From assembly GCA_022798855.1 (NCBI GenBank), contig JAAWNI010000024.1, forward strand, positions 1 through 14,926: a stretch of DNA of 14,926 nucleotides, given 5' to 3'. Positions 12,310 to 14,926 of the stretch are shown here, one piece after another. The notes under the pieces are model-generated. The model did no database searches and was not told the origin of the DNA. It saw nothing but the letters and a program-made list of their open reading frames with translations. A program made the translations under genes and the position numbers. This DNA is from Lawsonibacter sp. GTDB lineage: Bacteria; Bacillota; Clostridia; Oscillospirales; Oscillospiraceae. Positions within the stretch are counted from its first letter, which is position 1; each line of letters opens with the position of its first letter.

Positions 12310-13413
12310 TTACTCCCAGGCCGCCTCAGCGGCGGCGCTGACAATGTTGATATAGCTGTGGCCCACGGCCAGGGGGATGGGCTGGCCGGACTTGTCCAGG
12401 AAGGAGTAGTTGTCGGTCCGCTTGTCCCGCCGCCAGGTGATCTCATAGATCTGGCCGTCCCGGAGGAGGAGCCCGTCCCCGGTCCCGGTGGTGCGCACCG
12501 ACATGCGTCCGGCGGAGTCCCCCGGGACCCGGGAGATGTCGGTATACAGCACCAGCACATTGCCCACCCCCACCGCCTGGCCGCTGGCCCCGTCCACGTA
12601 GGAGATGGGGTCGGAGCCGTCCAGGCTCTGGGCGGTGAAATACAGGTTGGTTTCCTTATCGTATGTAAAATACCCCGTCTTATAGTTGGAAAAGGGCACC
12701 GTCAGCTTTTCCGCCGGCTGCCCCCCGGCGGGGGCGTCCTTGGCAAAGGTCCAGCCTACGCTGTACCCCTCCTCGTGGTCCAGGCGGAAGCGGCTGGGCA
12801 TCTGCTCCAGCACCTTCTCGCTGGAGGTGAGGAGGGAGTGCTCCAGCCCGGCGTTTTTCCGCCGGTCCGGGTCCCGCCAGCACATGTTTCCATAGGGGCC
12901 GTTGACAAAGTCGATGTGGGTGACCCCCCAACTACCCAGGGCCTCGTAGGCCTGGGGGCTGCCCCCGGCGTGGATATAGATGGCGTCGTGGCCCAGGGCC
13001 AGGTTGACGTAGTAGTCCCGGGCGGAGCGGATGCTGCCCAGCTCGCCCACGCCTTCCAGCTCCTGGAAGACCCCCATCATCCGGGTGATGCCCCCCTCGG
13101 CCACGATCTCATAGACCACGTCGGCCTGGGAGACGCCGAGCTGGGGGAGGGCCTTTTTCAAGTTGTTGAACATGACGGCGATGGGCCGTTTTCCGCTGAT
13201 GTCCTGGTCCAGCCCCTCGCCGGTGAGCGGGTGGGCGTAGGGGAAAACCGGCTCCGGTTCGGGCTCCGGCTCCACCGGGGCGATGACGGAAACTGCGGGC
13301 TCGTCGGGTGGGGCGGAGGAGGAGGCCCCTCCGGGGTCCTTTTTGCCGCAGGCGGCCAGCGGAACCGTCAGCAGTCCGGCCAGCAGAAGCATTCCCCATC
13401 GTCTTTTGTTCAT
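12310..13413 (-). CDS. DUF3048 (YerB-like) lipoprotein
   Basis: A 367-residue membrane-anchored lipoprotein. Residues 1-22 are a lipoprotein signal (MNKRRWGMLLLAGLLTVPLA, then ACG), followed by a low-complexity linker (SSSAPPDEP, PEPEPEPEP). The body carries the DUF3048 N-terminal domain (KRPIAVMFNN, GVSQADVVYEIVAEGGITR, GSIRSARDYY) and the C-terminal domain (near YFTYDKETNLYF). The family includes Bacillus YerB; its biochemical role is not established. ATG 13413 is chosen because GGAGGG lies 7 nt upstream. It has its own promoter and is monocistronic. Confidence 0.9.
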   Translation of the reverse strand: MNKRRWGMLLLAGLLTVPLAACGKKDPGGASSSAPPDEPAVSVIAPVEPEPEPEPVFPYAHPLTGEGLDQDISGKRPIAVMFNNLKKALPQLGVSQADVVYEIVAEGGITRMMGVFQELEGVGELGSIRSARDYYVNLALGHDAIYIHAGGSPQAYEALGSWGVTHIDFVNGPYGNMCWRDPDRRKNAGLEHSLLTSSEKVLEQMPSRFRLDHEEGYSVGWTFAKDAPAGGQPAEKLTVPFSNYKTGYFTYDKETNLYFTAQSLDGSDPISYVDGASGQAVGVGNVLVLYTDISRVPGDSAGRMSVRTTGTGDGLLLRDGQIYEITWRRDKRTDNYSFLDKSGQPIPLAVGHSYINIVSAAAEAAWE

Positions 13414-13439
13414 GAAAAATCCCTCCAATCGTCCCTCTT

Positions 13440-13468
13440 ATCATACGACATCAGTTGTAGAAAGTCAA
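13440..13468 (-). promoter_or_regulatory. Promoter of the DUF3048 lipoprotein gene
   Basis: On the minus strand TTGACT (13468-13463) and TATGAT (13445-13440) are spaced by 17 bp. The -35 begins right after the terminator of the upstream AIM24 gene. Confidence 0.8.
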
Positions 13469-13469
13469 C

Positions 13470-13502
13470 AAAAAGAATCCCGCTGTCTGGAAAACAGCGG
13501 GA
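13470..13502 (-). terminator. Terminator of the AIM24 operon
   Basis: On the minus strand TCCCGCTGT (13502-13494) pairs with ACAGCGGGA (13486-13478), then TTCTTTTTG. Confidence 0.85.
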
Positions 13503-13510
13503 CAAATCGC

Positions 13511-14188
13511 TCAGCCCTTGGTGGGCAGCACCGAGGCGATGGCCCCGGCGAAGGCGCTCATGGGCATGGTCTGGAGGAGGATGCGGCCCGGGCCGGTGAC
13601 CACGGTGTTGAACATGCCCTCGCCGCCGAAGAGGACGTTTTTGACCCCCTTGACGCTCTGGATGTCGATGGAGCAGGTGGCGTCCATCATGGCCAGGTTT
13701 CCGGTGTCGATGACCATCTGCTGGCCCGGCGCCAGGGTGTACTCCACCCCATAGCCGTCGATCTCCAGGAAGGCCATGCCCCGGCCCGAGAGCTTCTGCA
13801 TGATAAAGCCCTCGCCGCCGAAGAAGCCGGCCCCCAACTTCTTCTGGAAGAACACCGACAGCTCCACCCCCTGCTCCGAAGCCAGGAAGGCGGATTTCTG
13901 GGCGATGACAGGCCTGTCCGGGGTGATCTCCACGGGCAGAATGGCCCCGGGGAAGCTGGAGGCGAAGGCGATCATCCCAGGCCCTCCCTGGGCGGTGTAA
14001 AAGTTCTGGAACATGGACTCCCCGGAGAACATCCGGCCGAAGGCCTTGCCGATCCCTCCGGCGGAGGTCTGCATGTCCATGTTCGGGGACATCCAGACCA
14101 TGGAGCCCTTTTCGGTAATCATAGTCTCTCCGGGATTCAGGTCGCAGATGACCACCGGAGTGGGCTCGCCTTGAATTTTGTACTTCAC
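13511..14188 (-). CDS. AIM24 family protein
   Basis: A 225-residue protein of the AIM24/TIGR00266 family, a double-stranded beta-helix fold. Typical features: the glycine-rich and Met-rich repeats GETMITEKGSMVWMSPNMDM, GGEGFIMQKLSGRGMAFLEI, APGQQMVIDTGNLAMMD, VKNVLFGGEGMFNTVVTGPG and LQTMPMSAFA near the end. The family is widespread in bacteria and mitochondria; its molecular role in bacteria is unclear. I chose GTG at 14188, which shares one base with the TAG of the upstream gene and has AAGGAG 10 nt before it, so translation is coupled. An upstream in-frame GTG at 14215 lacks such a site. Confidence 0.9.
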   Translation of the reverse strand: MKYKIQGEPTPVVICDLNPGETMITEKGSMVWMSPNMDMQTSAGGIGKAFGRMFSGESMFQNFYTAQGGPGMIAFASSFPGAILPVEITPDRPVIAQKSAFLASEQGVELSVFFQKKLGAGFFGGEGFIMQKLSGRGMAFLEIDGYGVEYTLAPGQQMVIDTGNLAMMDATCSIDIQSVKGVKNVLFGGEGMFNTVVTGPGRILLQTMPMSAFAGAIASVLPTKG

Positions 14189-14415
14189 TATGTATCCGCT
14201 CCTTTTGCCTGCCACATCGCCCGGAGACAGCGGTCCGTCTGTTCCCGCAGGCTTTGGGCGGCCTGTATCAGACGGTCGGTGAGAAAATAAAAGCCGTCCG
14301 CATAGGGATCATCCACCCGGTCCAGCCCCCTGGACATGGCGGCAACCGCGTTGATCCCGCCGGAAACCTGATTGACCACCGCGTCCAAATCAATCAATTC
14401 TTCCCGTATATTCAT
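14188..14415 (-). CDS. Small helical protein coupled to the AIM24 gene
   Basis: A 75-residue, mainly helical, acidic protein (MNIREELIDLDAVVNQVSGG at the start, FLTDRLIQAAQSLREQTDRC later). ATG 14415 follows AAGGAGG by 5 nt. Its stop overlaps the start of the AIM24 gene by one base, so both proteins are probably made together and may interact. No family recognised. A possible weak promoter lies upstream (TAGACA-N16-TATTTA around 14468-14495); otherwise it reads through from the ribbon-helix-helix gene. Confidence 0.8.
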   Translation of the reverse strand: MNIREELIDLDAVVNQVSGGINAVAAMSRGLDRVDDPYADGFYFLTDRLIQAAQSLREQTDRCLRAMWQAKGADT

Positions 14416-14525
14416 TGGTTCCTCCTTGATTTTTTCCCGGCGATGTGGCATAATCAGATTTGCCACTCCTCCGGGTTTGGTAAATAGGAGCAGTCCGTAA
14501 CTTGTCTAGGGTTGGCGGGCTGTTT

Positions 14526-14702
14526 CTATTTTTTGATGCCTTGTTCCACAAGGTCAATTCCCTTTTCGATAACCTCTGTCCGGGATATCCCAAGTGCATC
14601 CGCACAGCGCTGCAATTTGTCCGCCGTTTCCTCTGTGATTCGCAGACCGAGGTTTACACTCTTGGTAACTTCCTTGCGGGGGCGGCCTGTTCGAGGAGAC
14701 AT
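14526..14702 (-). CDS. Ribbon-helix-helix (CopG/Arc-type) DNA-binding protein
   Basis: A 58-residue protein starting MSPRTGRPRKEVTKSVNLGL, with a basic N-terminal tail, a beta strand (KSVNLGLRI), helix A (TEETADKLQRCADAL) and helix B (SRTEVIEKGIDLVEQGI) after the GISRTEVI turn: the classic RHH pattern. The ATG at 14702 is preceded by GAGGTGA and a very good promoter. Such proteins are antitoxins, plasmid copy regulators or stand-alone repressors. No toxin-like partner follows; the next gene downstream is the AIM24 pair. Confidence 0.82.
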   Translation of the reverse strand: MSPRTGRPRKEVTKSVNLGLRITEETADKLQRCADALGISRTEVIEKGIDLVEQGIKK

Positions 14703-14732
14703 TCGCTCACCTCACTTCATGCTCCTGCAATA

Positions 14733-14761
14733 AGTATAATAGTGCTTGGGCAAAAAGTCAA
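14733..14761 (-). promoter_or_regulatory. Promoter of the ribbon-helix-helix gene
   Basis: On the minus strand TTGACT (14761-14756) and TATACT (14738-14733) are spaced by 17 bp, about 30 nt before the start codon. Confidence 0.82.
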
Positions 14762-14801
14762 GGGGGTTTGCAAAAAAGGAATGTCCTTTCCGCAGATTTT
14801 A

Positions 14802-14924
14802 TGTAGGGGCGGCCTGTGGCCGCCCGTTTCTATAGCAATCATCAGAATTGCTGGCAAATGTAGGGCGGGACGACCTCGGCCCGCCGTCCTGCCGCAAACG
14901 GCGCGCCGGGTCGTCGCGCCCTAC
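14802..14924. repeat. Composite palindromic intergenic repeat
   Basis: Three units in a row: a GTAGGGGCGGCC/GGCCGCCC hairpin (14802-14825), an inverse copy of the TATAGCAAT repeat (14831-14852), and a long inverted repeat whose arms GTAGGGCGGGACGACC (14860-14875) and GGTCGTCGCGCCCTAC (14909-14924) pair with one mismatch. There is no gene right of 14702. Confidence 0.65.
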
Positions 14925-14926
14925 GG

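Noticed and set aside
12274..13599. A 441-codon + strand frame opposite the DUF3048 gene
   Set aside because: Antisense shadow; the minus-strand product has a lipobox, known domains, a ribosome site and a promoter.

Overview
The window looks like chromosomal DNA of a GC-rich Firmicute of the class Clostridia, most likely the Oscillospiraceae (Flavonifractor/Lawsonibacter-like). This is inferred from the mix of AGGAGG-type ribosome sites, BspA-like LRR plus SLH surface protein, MgtE, DUF3048 lipoprotein, AIM24 protein and GC-rich palindromic intergenic repeats. No taxon was tested by search.

Layout: (1) 1-3000 is an accessory region of mixed, locally AT-rich composition. It starts with a leader-peptide/terminator arrangement in front of a truncated thioester-type surface protein (155-841, + strand). 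A small minus-strand replication operon follows: an HTH regulator, a 51-residue zinc-ribbon protein and a RepA-like helicase ATPase. The operon is flanked by two repeat-rich candidate control or origin regions (795-937 and about 2521-2981). I read this as a decayed or partial plasmid/ICE-type element lying at the 3' side of tRNA-Val; no integrase is visible. (2) 3137-7788 is core-like: tRNA-Val(GAC), pgi, a block of palindromic repeats, a probable 6S RNA, an LRR/SLH surface protein and a small P-loop protein. (3) 7840-9470 holds an isolated promoter with a LexA-box-like hairpin, a lipoprotein, and a tRNA-Thr/tRNA-Tyr operon with a perfect consensus promoter. (4) 9591-10128 is an overlapping pair encoding a coiled-coil protein and a sigma-region-4 protein. 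(5) 10469-12110 is mgtE with a leader of about 260 nt ending in an intrinsic terminator. (6) 12310-14926 holds a DUF3048 (YerB-like) lipoprotein, an AIM24 protein coupled to a small helical protein, a ribbon-helix-helix protein of 58 residues and terminal palindromic repeats.

The genes mostly act independently. The most interesting material is non-coding or very small: the leader-peptide attenuator, the 9-bp-phased CGTT arrays, the palindrome-rich AT region, the 6S RNA, the orphan SOS-like promoter, the mgtE leader, and two small proteins (51 and 58 residues) that are easy to miss.
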